From Hydractinia symbiolongicarpus (lineage: Eukaryota > Cnidaria > Hydrozoa > Anthoathecata > Hydractiniidae): DNA of 60,000 bases. This document shows positions 11,963-24,600 of the stretch, piece after piece; position 1 is the stretch's first letter; every line of letters begins with the position of its first letter. The DNA lies in the NCBI RefSeq assembly GCF_029227915.1, contig NC_079887.1:13704001-13764000 (forward strand). Direction: 5' to 3'. Under the pieces are notes generated by a model. It saw only the letters and a list, made by a program, of their open reading frames with translations, was not told where the DNA came from and searched no databases. The position numbers were made by a program, and so were the translations under genes.

Positions 11963-12550
11963 CTGGATGAAACAATGTTGTGTTGTGAGTTTCAACTCTA
12001 CGGATAATCCTAACAAGAGTTATTATATTTTCCGGATTATATGCATTTCATAGAGATTTTTAAGGGTAGTTTCGAGTAAAAGCCAATATCAGAGCCTTTG
12101 AGAGATATGGGGTTTAAAAATTTAACACGCAGTTGGCTAATTGATAAATATTAAAACTCAGTGAGAATCATAGCCATACAGGATACCATAAAGGAGGTTA
12201 ATTGGAGTTGATGCAAAAAATGTTTTAGATAAAGAAAGAATGAAGAACAAATTCGATGCCAGGGCTCTTTGAATCTTCTTTATACGGGATTCTACGTTTG
12301 TATTAAAGAAATACGAAAAAAAATCGGCAAGGCAATTAAAATTTGTTCGAGACAGCGACAAATTCGAGAGCGGGAATAGACTTAATTGTATTTTTTACAT
12401 TATAATGCTTGGTACAAATGCTTCCCAGATTGTGGACGAAACAGGGTAGCCGGTAGTAGCGATAGGCAAATTTCCGAGCACACGACTAGTTATATTGTGA
12501 GTTGGAATTTGTTTGGAAAAAAAAATAGTTTATACCAATCATAATAACAT
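11963..12550. repeat. Upstream region of gene A, duplicated upstream of gene B
   Basis: About 12150-12495 matches 35880-36195 (AAATTTGTTCGAGA(T/C)AGCGA; ATTATAAT(G/C)CTTG(G/A)TACAAATGCTT; AGCACACGACTAGTTA). The conserved block may hold the promoter. I could not identify a convincing TATA box. Confidence 0.55.
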
Positions 12551-12562
12551 TTTTCTCATTAG
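12551..12562 (+). promoter_or_regulatory. Splice-acceptor-like site just 5' of gene A start codon
   Basis: TTTTCTCATTAG ends 6 nt before the ATG at 12569. The same layout precedes gene B (TCTTCTTTAG, ending at 36623). This is either the 3' end of a 5'-UTR intron or a spliced-leader trans-splicing acceptor, a process known in hydrozoans. Only the sequence pattern is observed. Confidence 0.45.
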
Positions 12563-12568
12563 ATCAAT

Positions 12569-12626
12569 ATGGCAAATATGAAACACGTTGTATTGTTACT
12601 TGCAATAATGGCAGCAAGAAGTAAAG
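12569..12626 (+). CDS. Gene A exon 1: signal peptide
   Basis: Encodes MANMKHVVLLLAIMAARSK plus one base (phase 1), with donor G|GTAAAAA. It has a basic N-region and a VVLLLAIMA hydrophobic core. Gene B has the same 58-nt exon at 36630-36687. An ATG at 12965 in frame with exon 2 is less likely as the start because gene B does not keep that frame. Confidence 0.75.
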
Positions 12627-15600
12627 GTAAAAATAACCCTGATCTTATTCATTTCGTCTTATGTAACCGTGAAATACCCAGCTTCTAAGCATTAAAATTT
12701 ATTATAGAATAAGTACTTTATGAAGAACATAGCAATGACGCAATGAAGTATTCAAGCATCTTTTTAGAATTAGTCGGATACATTATTTGTTTTATCACTT
12801 CATTCCCAATAGATATAGACTTTGACCTACATTTTGCGATCTTCCATAACATAATGCACTGCAGCCTGATATCTTCTTTGTTACCAGTAAGTAAGAAAGA
12901 AGCCAAGGCTCCTTACCCTAAGAACTAAAAAGCGTCACGAAAAAGGTTCGTAGGACATTTACACATGAAAAGTATACAAAAGATTCTTTTCTTAGGTCAG
13001 TTAGTTCCATGCTCTACTGCAACGCTATCATTTGCAGTCACTGTGGATGGCTCGTCCAGCGTTGATGCGAATCAATTTCAACAACAAAAAGATTTTATTA
13101 AGCGACTCATTACCCGAATTGATGTGTCTGGAAACAGCAATGCTGGGCTTGTACAGTTTGCAAGTAGTAGTCAAATACATATCAGATGTAACGACGCTGC
13201 TACATCGGGTGCTTTTAATACACTGGTAGATGGAGTCAACATCATGACTGGTGCAACTTGTATCAAGTGCGGTTTAGACAAAGCACAAGAATTATTGTCA
13301 GGAAATGGATGTGGAAGAACAGGAGAAAATAAAATAATCTTTTTAATGGTTGATGGAGATGAAAATATATTCCCTAGCCAGGTGGTAACTACTGCAACTA
13401 ATCTTCGAAATGCTGGATATGTTATCTATGCTCTGGCAATTGGAAATATTATTGACGTAGCAAAGGTAGCTTTGCTTACCGGAAGCGCTGATAGAGTTTT
13501 TTCAACACAATTTGCTGATTTAGCAACTTATGATATTGATACATTATACGCTGCATTAACCTCGACATACTGTACTGTTTCACAAACTGGTAGTTATATA
13601 ATTTTTTTACCCTGTCCATTTACTTCAGTATTTTGCTATTTTGTCTGTATTAAGGCCTGATTATAAGCAAGAGTATCGGCGTGTGGTATATTGCATCTAA
13701 TAAACCTACATGGCGTTGATGATCATAGAAAATAAGGAAATTCGTTCCAGCTACGGTCCATTAGCCTCATTGGTAAAAAATACTAAAACATCTGTTTATA
13801 GCTAGTACTAACATCCGAAATTACCAATAAATGATCAGCAATCAAATAGATATATGAAATATTAATATTCGCAAACTTTCACATCGTGTTTGTATAATTT
13901 TTGATAGTCATTTTTTTACTGAAGCGAATTTGATTTAATTGCAAATTATAAGTGCTTTGTCTTACAGTGAGCTGTTGTTTTTTGTTTTATATGTATAATT
14001 GATATTCATTAATAGGTTGGGCCAATTGGGGCCAATGGTCATCTTGTTCTAACACTTGTAACCCTACTGGCGTCACACCATCACGGAGCCGAACAAGAAG
14101 TTGCCCAAGTGGTGCTACCTGCCCTGGTTCTAACACTGAAAGTGAGAGCTGTAATGAAAATATTGCCTGTCCAGGTATGAATTAATCTAATACGTTTTAA
14201 TACGTTAATTGATGGTTTGTAAAGATCACTTAATACCCAACATTTTTGTTCTGTACACATACAACAAGAAGAAATAGAAGTTTGGTTTAATTGCATATCT
14301 TGTAAACTAAGTTTACAAGATAGTTTACTTTGGTTTACTAAGGCCTGACCATAAGCAAACGTTTCTGCGTGTGGTACATGGAACCCCATAGAAAAGATTT
14401 GTATTCTACTTAAAGATTAAATTCAAAAGAACTTTATTGGTATTAGAAATTGCAGACATAATCTTTTATTTTTATTGTTTAACTTTGCAGCAAAATTTCA
14501 TTTGCTTACATCTTTCTCATCGTATTCACTACATTCAAATGGTTGGCTTATTATAGCAAAACTGTATACAGGGTATCTTTCCAAAGTTTTATTTGCGGAA
14601 AAATCTTTTGCAAAATATACAAAAATATAAGGTTTGGAGGTAATAAGGTCAGCCATTTTCCATTGTGTTTGGTCTTAAAATTTGCTGAGCAATGTATGTG
14701 AATTGAAGGTTTGTAAGGATCAATTTTTTATTATTATCAAGATCCAGCATTCTTGCTTTGTGCACAAGTAACAATAAGAAATGGAAGTTTGATTTATTTA
14801 ACTGTCGCTTGTAATCCGGATTACAGTAAATGTCTACGTTTTTCAAAATATATATTTTATATTAATGAGGAGTATTCTGAAGACATAACATTTTACTAAC
14901 AAAAAAAATATATATAACACAACTATAAAGCTCATTGGTTTTCCTGCAGGTATCCTCTCTCAATGGGGTCAATGGAGCACATGCTCATCTACATGCCGTC
15001 TCACTGGTGCTAATGCACCCACACGAACAAGAACTCGACGGTGTGACAATCCAAGCCTTGGAGGGAATTGTGGTGGTGCTAGCTTAACAGAAACAGAAAA
15101 CTGTAACGATGTTTTATGCCCTGGTGAGTATCTTTTTATTTGTTGTTGCATGGAAAACATTACTTTCATTTACGACATTTACGGAGTGTTTCTTCTTAGT
15201 CATACAATGGGCACAATGGAGTCAATGGTCAGCTTGCTCAGCAACATGTGATCCAGTTGGTTTCACTCCTTCAAGAACAAGAACGCGTAGCTGTTCAGGT
15301 GGCTCAACTTGTCCAGGATCGACTACTGAGAGCGAAAGTTGTAATGTAAACGTAGCTTGTCCAGGTATGCGTGTATGTTGCGGCTCATTGTATTAGCGTG
15401 AACGTCTTTTTGTGAAATGTGCGGAAAAATATTTGTGGAGGTGATAGGCTCAACTATTTTCAAATGTTTTTGGTCTAAAACATTTGCAAGAGCAATGTAT
15501 GTGAATTGATGTTAGTAAGGATCAATTTTATTATTATGAAGATCCAACATTCTTGCTTTGTGCACACACAACAATAAGAAATGGAATTTGATTAATTTAA

Positions 15601-18600
15601 GTGTCTCTTGTGGTCGGGATTGCAATAAATGTTTAAGTTTTCATAATATATATTCCATTTTAATCAGGAGTATTCTGAAGACATAACATTTTACTAACAG
15701 AAATAAATATATAATACAACTATAACGCTCATTGGTTTTCCTGTAGGTATCCTCTCTCAATGGGGTCAATGGAGCACATGCTCATCTACATGTCGTGCCA
15801 CTGGTGCTAATACACCCACACGAACAAGAACTCGTCGGTGTGACAATCCAAGCAATGGAGGGAATTGTGGTGGTGCTAGCTTAACAGAAACAGAAAACTG
15901 TAACGATTTTCCATGTACTGGTAGGTATACTTTTATTTGGTAAATAATATAACCAAAAGCTTAAACATTTCTAAAAAAGGGACTATTGAAGAGATTATTA
16001 AAAAAAGAGTCAAAATATTTCTTTTAAAATTGATATTTTGACTTTACATTCGAAAGGCCACCATGATCATTCATTTTTTTTCGACTCTGTTTCTTTTTTA
16101 AAAATGTTTAAGCCTCTGGTTATGATATTTACCATCAAGTTATTTGCCTGAACCGATATTTTTGAATTTTTTTTTTGTTATATGGAAGGTATTATTTCCA
16201 TTTAATTTATTCATGGGGTATTTTCCTTTAGTCATACAATGGGCACAATGGGGTCAATGGTCAGCTTGCTCAGCAACATGTGATCCAGTTGGTTTCACTT
16301 CTTCACGAACAAGAAGGCGTAGCTGTTCAGGTGGCTCAACTTGTCCAGGATCAGCTACTGAGAGTGAAAGTTGTAATGTAAACGTAGCTTGTCCAGGTAT
16401 GCGTGTATGTTACGGCTCGTTGTATTATCTTGAACGTCTTTTTGTGAAATATGCATAGGAATAATATGTGAGGAGTGCTATGGTTTGACGATTTACAATA
16501 TTCTAAGTTTTGAGCATCCCCAAGAAAAATGTAATGAAAAAGGTGTACATGTTTTTCTGGTAGTTTCGTAACTGTAAATAAAAATGGTAATGTAATAAAA
16601 AAAGTTACACGACTTCAGCCTTATTTAACAAGTTTAATTTTAGAACAGTATTAGTTTTTACAAACTAAGATCATATTAGCCAGGTATAAATTGAAAGTTT
16701 TTTAACTGTAGGTTTACATTTCTTAAGTTATTTAGTACAGTAGCTTGGCTAAAAATTCAATAATTTATTAACAAGCAAAAACTTTCATGACGTCATTTTA
16801 AAACTGGAAAACTCGTAAATCAATAAAGTGATGGGAAACTGTTAGTAGTAAAACCTTTTGTAAATTCATTAAAGATACAACATAAATATATCAGTTCTGT
16901 CAACACATGTTTTTGACTATAGGTGTATTGACACAATGGACGCAATGGTCAGCTTGTGCAGCAACATGCAGAACTCCAGGATCATCCCCACCAGTCAGAA
17001 CAAGAACACGATCATGCATCAATCCTAGTTTAGGAGGAAATTGTAATAACGCTGTTGTTGTGGAAAGAGAAGATTGTAACACTGATGCTTGTACAGGTAA
17101 AACTAGATATGACAGTTGATGAAAAAGTACATCAATTCTACAATTTTAAGGGATAAAGAAAATTCAGATTAAACAGATGATAAGAGTGGTATTTTTTTAC
17201 AATAAAAAATTACATTTTAGGCAATTTTCTTTCACAATGGAGTCAATGGGGTCCTTGTTCTGCAACATGTCAGTCAGGCAACACAATTCCACAACAAACT
17301 CGTACAAGAACATGTAGTGGAACGTGCACTGGTGTGTCAACTTTAGAGCAGAGAAATTGTAATGCTGGTGTTAGTTGCAATGGTTTGTACTCTTCGTCTA
17401 TAAATTTTTGCATAAGTCATTCGTATCATGATTTTGACAAACTGTTAACAACTGTTGTGCAACCAATATACAATAACATTGTTACAGTGGTAGAAATGCT
17501 TGATTTTCATTATATAACTATTAAGAAGGTATTGTGGAAGGCTTAAACACTTTTTTCGCAATTCTTAAGATACTGACACTCGCAACGAAAAAAAGGCTTT
17601 TTAATATCACAAGTGTCTTTGGGCGCAAGTTTTCGAAACTTTTGCTATTTGTCAAGATTTTGGAATCCCCAGATTTGTATTTCTTTGTGCAGATCATTCT
17701 AATATAATTTCTTTTGTGGAAATTGTTAGGAAGCATGAATATTTACATATCTAAAAAGCACTTGATAATTTACAAAAGTTCTAGAATAAAGCATGCTTTC
17801 TAAATGTGCTGATTTGAAACTGGTTGCTAAACTCTTAACGCGTAGCTTTAGGTATGTTTTTTGGCAGAAACAATTTGACCAATGCGATATCTTTAACTTA
17901 TACTAAATTAGGATCACCACGTTTGTGACAAGTTCAGCGCCACCAATTTTTTAGCGATTATGCAGCAAACTCTTTAATATTTCGGTATACATGCTCTAAA
18001 AAACATGCTATGGATCTTTTACTATAAAGAACCGAAAAATATATGTCCCGTGTTTATACTGCGTTGTATTATCGCCAGTTAAACCACGCAATGTCAAAAT
18101 CTCGATGCTATGTATTTAATAGTAGCGTGATGTTCTCTTTCACAATCTTTCTCTTATTTCATGGACACATTTTTTAGTGATTAGTTGCTCCAATGCCAAC
18201 ATATCTTATGTCATTGTCATTGATTCATCCAGTAGTGTCAAAACATCACTACCAGACGAATGGAGTCAAGAAAAAACTTTCGTTAAGAACTTTGCCGCAC
18301 AGCTTGGTCTTGGAACAAACTCGCGAATCAGAGTAGGCGTTGTCAATTATGGAGATGTGGCTAACATTGTTGCTACTTGTGATTCTACCGCAACCAGCAA
18401 TTTAGCAAATTTTAATGCATTAATTGACGGTTTACCTCGTCAACTTGGTGGTACTGCCATTAATGATGCCTTGCTTAAAGCTCGTGAATTATACACTGGT
18501 GCTGGATGTAACCGTGCAGGTGAACTAAGAGTTGTACTTTTTCTCACGGATGGGTACGAGAATATCGTATTTGATGACGCTGTCCGTGTAAGCACAGAAA

Positions 18601-21600
18601 ATTTAGTGCGGAGTGAAGCTTTAGTATATGTTGGTGCAATTGGTCCTGAAGTAAGACTTCCTGAACTTGTTCGTGTCACTGGGAATTCGTCCCTGATATT
18701 TACTGCTAACAACTTCTTGGAATTATCTAATATTGATGCGGCTGCATTACATCCGAGGATTGTTAGTCAAGTTTGTCAAGGTATACATTATATATAAGCG
18801 TTTTAAACAATTTACAAGGAAATTTAAAACCCAATCTTTATCCTCATAATAAAGGCTAAAATGTTTGAGAGAACTGACTAGTAAAGATTTATTCATTATA
18901 TATTTAATTCTGTTACAATATAGTTGGTGGAGTTTGGGGTAGCTGGTCTGCGTTTGGGTCTTGTTCAATCAGCTGCGGTGCGAGTGGTGTAAAATCAAGA
19001 ACACGAGTGTGTAGAAGTCCTGTAACTAATGCTTTACAGAATGATTGTGCTGGTTCTGCTAACAATACCACCCCATGCTTTGAAGGAGATTGCGCAGGTA
19101 TATGGTCACATGTTTTAACTGTGCATGACAATAGAATATATTCATGCAATAGACCTTTCCCGAATTTCCTAATTATGCCAAGCTCAATTAAAAAGCTCGA
19201 TACTAAAAATGATTCTTATCCCTAAGTTCCTTAGCAAAAGGTAGAATAAATTACCTAATTTCGTAAACATTTCTATTGCCTCTATTGCGAGCTGAGAGTT
19301 ACGGTCAAACCCTTCATATAGCCGAGCTTCCTAAGAATAGCCTCGTTTTCAAAATAATTATTTTCTTTAAATCTAAATAAAATCCAACCAGAATATTATA
19401 TTGCTCCAAAAACTTCATTTTTGTCATGATAATTTAATATTCTATCTGAATATCCTTATTTGGAGAGCACAGAACCATTATAAAATTATGGATGACGTCA
19501 TAATTATTATAATTTATGAAATTCGGGAAAGGTGTATTAAAATTTTATACTTGGGAAATCATTTTTTTCAAGGTACTTGGTCAAATTGGACGTCTTATGG
19601 AGCTTGCTCAGCATCTTGTCATTTTAACGAAGGTGGATCACCGCCAACTCAAATAAGAACAAGAACTTGTGTTGGTGCTACTGGCGCAGGAAACTGTGGT
19701 GGAGGTCCCACATCAGAAACAAGGAGCTGTAACGCCCAAGTTCCATGTCCAGGTATATCTGCAGATAAACGTAGTTTAGCTAAGTGTCGACTCAAATCAT
19801 GGAGGTTTAAATGTTAAGGAGATGCATGTTCTACAGAGCCATTAAAACCATTTTCGTTTTACAAACAGGTGCTGAATTAAAAAAGCCAGCTCACCTCTAC
19901 GTTTGCTCGCGGAAAGTTACTGTGATTGTTTAAAATAATTGTGATTGGTTAATTCGAACCTTTTGTCAATCAGTTTCATGCAACTTTTGTTTTTGCAGTT
20001 AAATTTTTTAGTGAAGAATAAATTATTGAAAACTTATTTGTTCCTTCAGAAATACTTGTCTTTCAATTTTCTAACACTTAACTTTAGAACGTTAAAGAGC
20101 AAAATTTTTAGAAGCACATAGCACAATTTTGAAATAATCTTGTTTAACATACTGACTGCATTATTGCCGTGCCGCAGCGTTACAAAGGTTAACAAATAAA
20201 ACATATCTTTTCCGCTACAATTAAGAAAATGTGAAGATATTCACCTTGCCTGTAAGAAAGTCAAACATGCACAGTTATCGTATTATAATAGATGGGTGAC
20301 CCGTTGAAAAATCCACTTGAACTCTATGGTTTCAGCAATCACACTGATGTCGACAAAACAGTATACTAAATATATACTAGGAATATCTTACAATTAACGA
20401 GCTTTTGTTTTTTGATGACTTAATAATGAGAATAAGCATACTTAACTGTTAAAAGAATACCTAAAACAAAAGTCAATATGATATTCTAATGTATTGCTTT
20501 TAATCTGTTTAAATTCAATTTAGGGCAATGGTCTGAATGGGGTCAATGGGCCAATTGTAGTGAAACTTGTCAATCGAATGTTAACACAGCCCCTACTCAG
20601 TCCAGAACAAGAACATGTAGTGGTGGAACATACGGAGGAGGATGTTTTCCTGGAAGCAATGTAGAAAGACGTAGTTGTAATGCTAGAGCTCCTTGTCAAG
20701 GTACAATCTTTTATAGGACGAAAATATTTTTCTGAAAATGTTTCTTTGTCGAAATATTTTTTGTCCCTTCGCTAAGAAACTTCATATTCTAAAATAATAA
20801 CTGTTTAGGAAATCTCACACAATGGTCAGCGTATGGTAGTTGCTCTGCAACATGTCAATTAGGCCTTCAAGCTCCAACTCAACAAAGAACACGTCGTTGT
20901 GAAAATGCAACTTTTGGAGGAAATTGTAATGGTGCTCTATTGGTTCAAATTACTGACTGTAACGTAGAAGTTGCTTGTCCAGGTAACATGTTAAGTTATT
21001 TAAATAACATTGTTCTTTTAAAAATGGAAAATGTCTGACTGAACCTGAATAAATTCAATGTAGGTAATCTATCTCAATGGACAAATTGGAGTACTTGTCC
21101 TGAGACTTGTCAAACTGGTGTTATACCTACTCAACATATAAGGACGCGTACCTGTAATGATACAAGTTTTGGTGGAAATTGCAATGGAGCTTCTCTTACT
21201 GAAAGCAGAAATTGTAATGCTGGAGTACCATGTCCAGGTTTGTACATTTATTTGGCTTAGAATTATTTTGTCTTTGATTGGTTATTCGAAACAATACAAT
21301 GTTTCGCAGTGATACACAGAACTACAGGCCATACCATTTTTAAACAATAGTCCGTACTCTGTCTTACGCTACAAGGACTTGTAAATATCGAGAATTTTTT
21401 GTGCATGTTGAGCTCTCGACCGGTATCTGTTTTTTGCTTTAAAATTATTTTTTGTGCTAAAACAGTTTAAATTAAAAAAGAACAACAAAAAGCACGTAAA
21501 GCAACTTTTTCAATCATACTGCAAAGAAAAGTATGAGTATTAGCTTTAGGCAGCAGGAATTTGCCTTGCCATGTCTTACTTGCGGCGGAGAAGGTGGTTT

Positions 21601-24600
21601 ATAATCAAAACGTGTCGAATAAGAACGTAAAATAAAACGTAGGTTATTTGGAATTTTGGAGATGAAGTTACAATGGATATTTTATATTTGCTAACGATCG
21701 AGTAATTTAGTACATAAGACCTTACCATTCTTGTGGTAAAAGACGTTCCTAAATTAACAATTGGTATTAACTGGTAGCCCATGGACAGTTCCACCTGCTC
21801 GACTGTTCTTTATGTTACGCGTACCTTTCCCGTGTGTTCTTTCGTGTATCAGCAGAACAACTATAAAGTGCGTGGAGATTAGAGTTAATAGTTTTTTTGA
21901 CCTAAAGGTAACCTAACTGCGTGGACCCAATGGTCAACCTGCTCTGCATCCTGTCAATTGGGAAGTACCTCTCCAACAACAACAAGAACACGTTTATGCC
22001 AAGGCGCAACGCTGGGTGGCAACTGTGGTGGTGCAATGTTAAATCAAACAGAAAATTGTAACTTTCAAGTTGGCTGTCCAGGTATGTGATTGCCTGATAT
22101 AAAAAAAGCTAATATAGTTAGTAGATATTACTCCACGCAACAAAAGCTAACATGTATTTATCTATACTACTGGATGTAGACAAATGTAGGGAATTTAAAT
22201 TTTTAACTTTTTTTTAATATTGTGCCAGTATAAAGGGATTACCTTCACGTACCTAACGTTTTTTATCTACACGCATTGCGCTGCTTACCTACGTTTTCTT
22301 CTGTTTGCTTTAACGAGATTATTGTAGGCAAAGAATAATTTTTGTGCACTGTAAACAGTAATCAGGAAAATTATTTGATTTACTTTCGCAACTTTTGTGT
22401 CTATTTGACATGCTTCGTTTCAAAAACTAAGTACATTATATTCTCAAGTAAATAATGATATTTTGACCGCTTAATGAGTGGCTTCTGCACCTGCATATGC
22501 AAATTATCTGTGGCACAACTTCCTATATCCGCCCAGCAAATTGTGACATTTTTTTAAATGAGAATTTATCATGGTACATCCATGTATTATTCTCTACTGA
22601 CACTGGCTAACCCCATTAGGAACTTGTAAATGACAGGAGATTATAGTCAGTGTAATCAAATTGAAATAGATAACTTCTTAGAACTACTTGCGACAATAAT
22701 CGGGTATTTCATAGAATCTTTTTATCAGGGAATCTAACCCAATGGGGACCATGGAATCCTTGCTCAAGCACCTGTCAAGCCACTGCAGTCAATCCTTCTC
22801 GTGCTCGGATTAGATTTTGTATTAATACAAGCTTTAATGGCAACTGCTTTGGCGCCTCTCTGCAACAAACTGAAAGTTGCAACGTCGGTGTGATTTGTCC
22901 AGGTAACGAATTGATCTTACGTTGTGTAAAGGTTTAAATGCATGGTGCCAATATATATACGTAGCTTTTTTCAGCTATATAAAAGGCAAGTATTTAGAGA
23001 CTTAAAATAAGTGTACTTGTAACTATATTTTTTCTATTATTGATTAGAGTTTTCGGGACAGGTAAGTGTACTTTACACAACTTTTGTTTTTTAAAACCAT
23101 TTAACTTATTTTGTTATGGATTGATGTATTCAATATAGTTCCTTGTATATGGAATCAGTGGAGTATGTGGAGTACCTGCTCAAAGACTTGTGATATGGGT
23201 GCAAGGTCACGAAGTCGCACGTGTAATGATCCATTTCTTGCTAACGGCTGCAATGCTTGTGTTGGTTCAACTGCAAGCACATCCACTTGTAAGATTGCTG
23301 ACTGCCCAGGTATGACATAACAACCGGAGTTTGTTTAAGCACCCTTTTTGCTCGTTTGCTTACATGGTTTTAACTAGGATTTTACTACCTAAAGTGACAA
23401 ATAACCTCATAAGTCCAGTAAAAGAAACAGAAAAGTCACGAACCAAGAATTGTTGTCGGGATTGCATTTGGTGGGGTGCGTACAGTTGCCAATAAAATGC
23501 ATGTAGGGTTAGAGGGTAATGAAATAAAATCTAAGTTGAAGTTATAATTATAGAAATTATAAACAGAAATTAATGTTATGTCAATTTATTTTCAAGCATA
23601 ACAAGAACGCTTAGAAGCTTTAACAGTCATGCTGTTTTTAAAACATACCCATCACGCTGGTAAAATTAAGGCAATTTAACACCTCCTGCATCTAAAGCAC
23701 GAAAAGTCAAAAATAGAATGTTCTCTAGTAGATATTTAACTTACAGTCTGGAGTTTTTTTCCAACATGGCAAACGAACTAAAATAAGAGTTTTTTATGCA
23801 AAAAACGGAATAAATTGGCAGGAGTACATAAAACTTATTGAGTCGAACCTAAAGACAACCTTAACTTTCTGACCTTCTGCATATTCACAGCATAAAAATT
23901 AATTCAAACTTTAGCTAGATCTATATATTTTTTTTTTTGCAACGAAACTACGAATAATTTTATGACCGAAGTAGCAATCCAAAAACTACATATTTGCGGC
24001 ATTTGATTAAATTACGATGACATAAATGTCATTATTTTGGCTTTTTTGATAAATTTGTTTTGTTTATCAACCGTCGCCAACACGCCGCCATTTTTGAATA
24101 TTTTTATCTTGATTCTCTTTGTGGTCACATTTACCTAATGGTAAGACTAAACTCTTATACTTTGCTTCGCAGCGTGATTGCACAACGTTTTTTATTTAGT
24201 TGCTTGTCCTGTTCAAAAGAGATGTAACTGCAGTTTAGCTCCTCAATTTCCAACAACTGCTCCTGCTCTTGGATACTTTAACATAGACGACGCCACAATT
24301 CATGCTGCCATTAATACATTGACATATTGGACAAAAGAAATTCAAAATCAAATCTGTGAATGTAAGTGAAGTTGTTGACTTTAACTTTAAAAAGTTTACT
24401 TTGTTTTTATGACTGCACTTTTCTTTTTCTTCATAGCTTGCAACCTCCAACGTTTACAAGTGAGTGTGAACACGGTAACTTCACATGTCAATCAAGTCAA
24501 AGCAATGATTGATCGATTGAATGAGGTTAGTTTGTATTTGAGCAGCTACATTGCTACTTATATCTAATGCTGTGTGGCACACTTGAAAGTATTATTCTAG

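Larger units (their letters stand above)
14640..16450 (+). repeat. Tandem duplication of a TSP1 exon pair with introns
   Basis: Block 1 (about 14640-15410, exons 4-5) and block 2 (about 15430-16450, exons 6-7) match in exons and introns. Shared intron text includes GCAATGTATGTGAATTGA, AAGGATCAATTTT and CATTCTTGCTTTGTGCACA. The start of block 1 also resembles 14200-14300, suggesting an older round. Confidence 0.8.

Noticed and set aside
12965-12995. ATG at 12965 as the start of gene A, giving a signal-like MKSIQKILFLGQ
   Set aside because: The equivalent ATG in gene B is out of frame with the VWA, whereas a separate 58-nt signal exon is conserved in both genes.
18440-19149. Minus-strand ORFs across VWA2 and TSP1 exons of gene A
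   Set aside because: They are antisense to well-supported domain exons and have no recognisable features.
23048-23061. Possible 14-nt micro-exon (AG|AGTTTTCGGGACAG|GTAAGT) in gene A
   Set aside because: Its length would break the phase between exon 17 (ends phase 1) and exon 18 (starts phase 1); skipping it keeps the frame.
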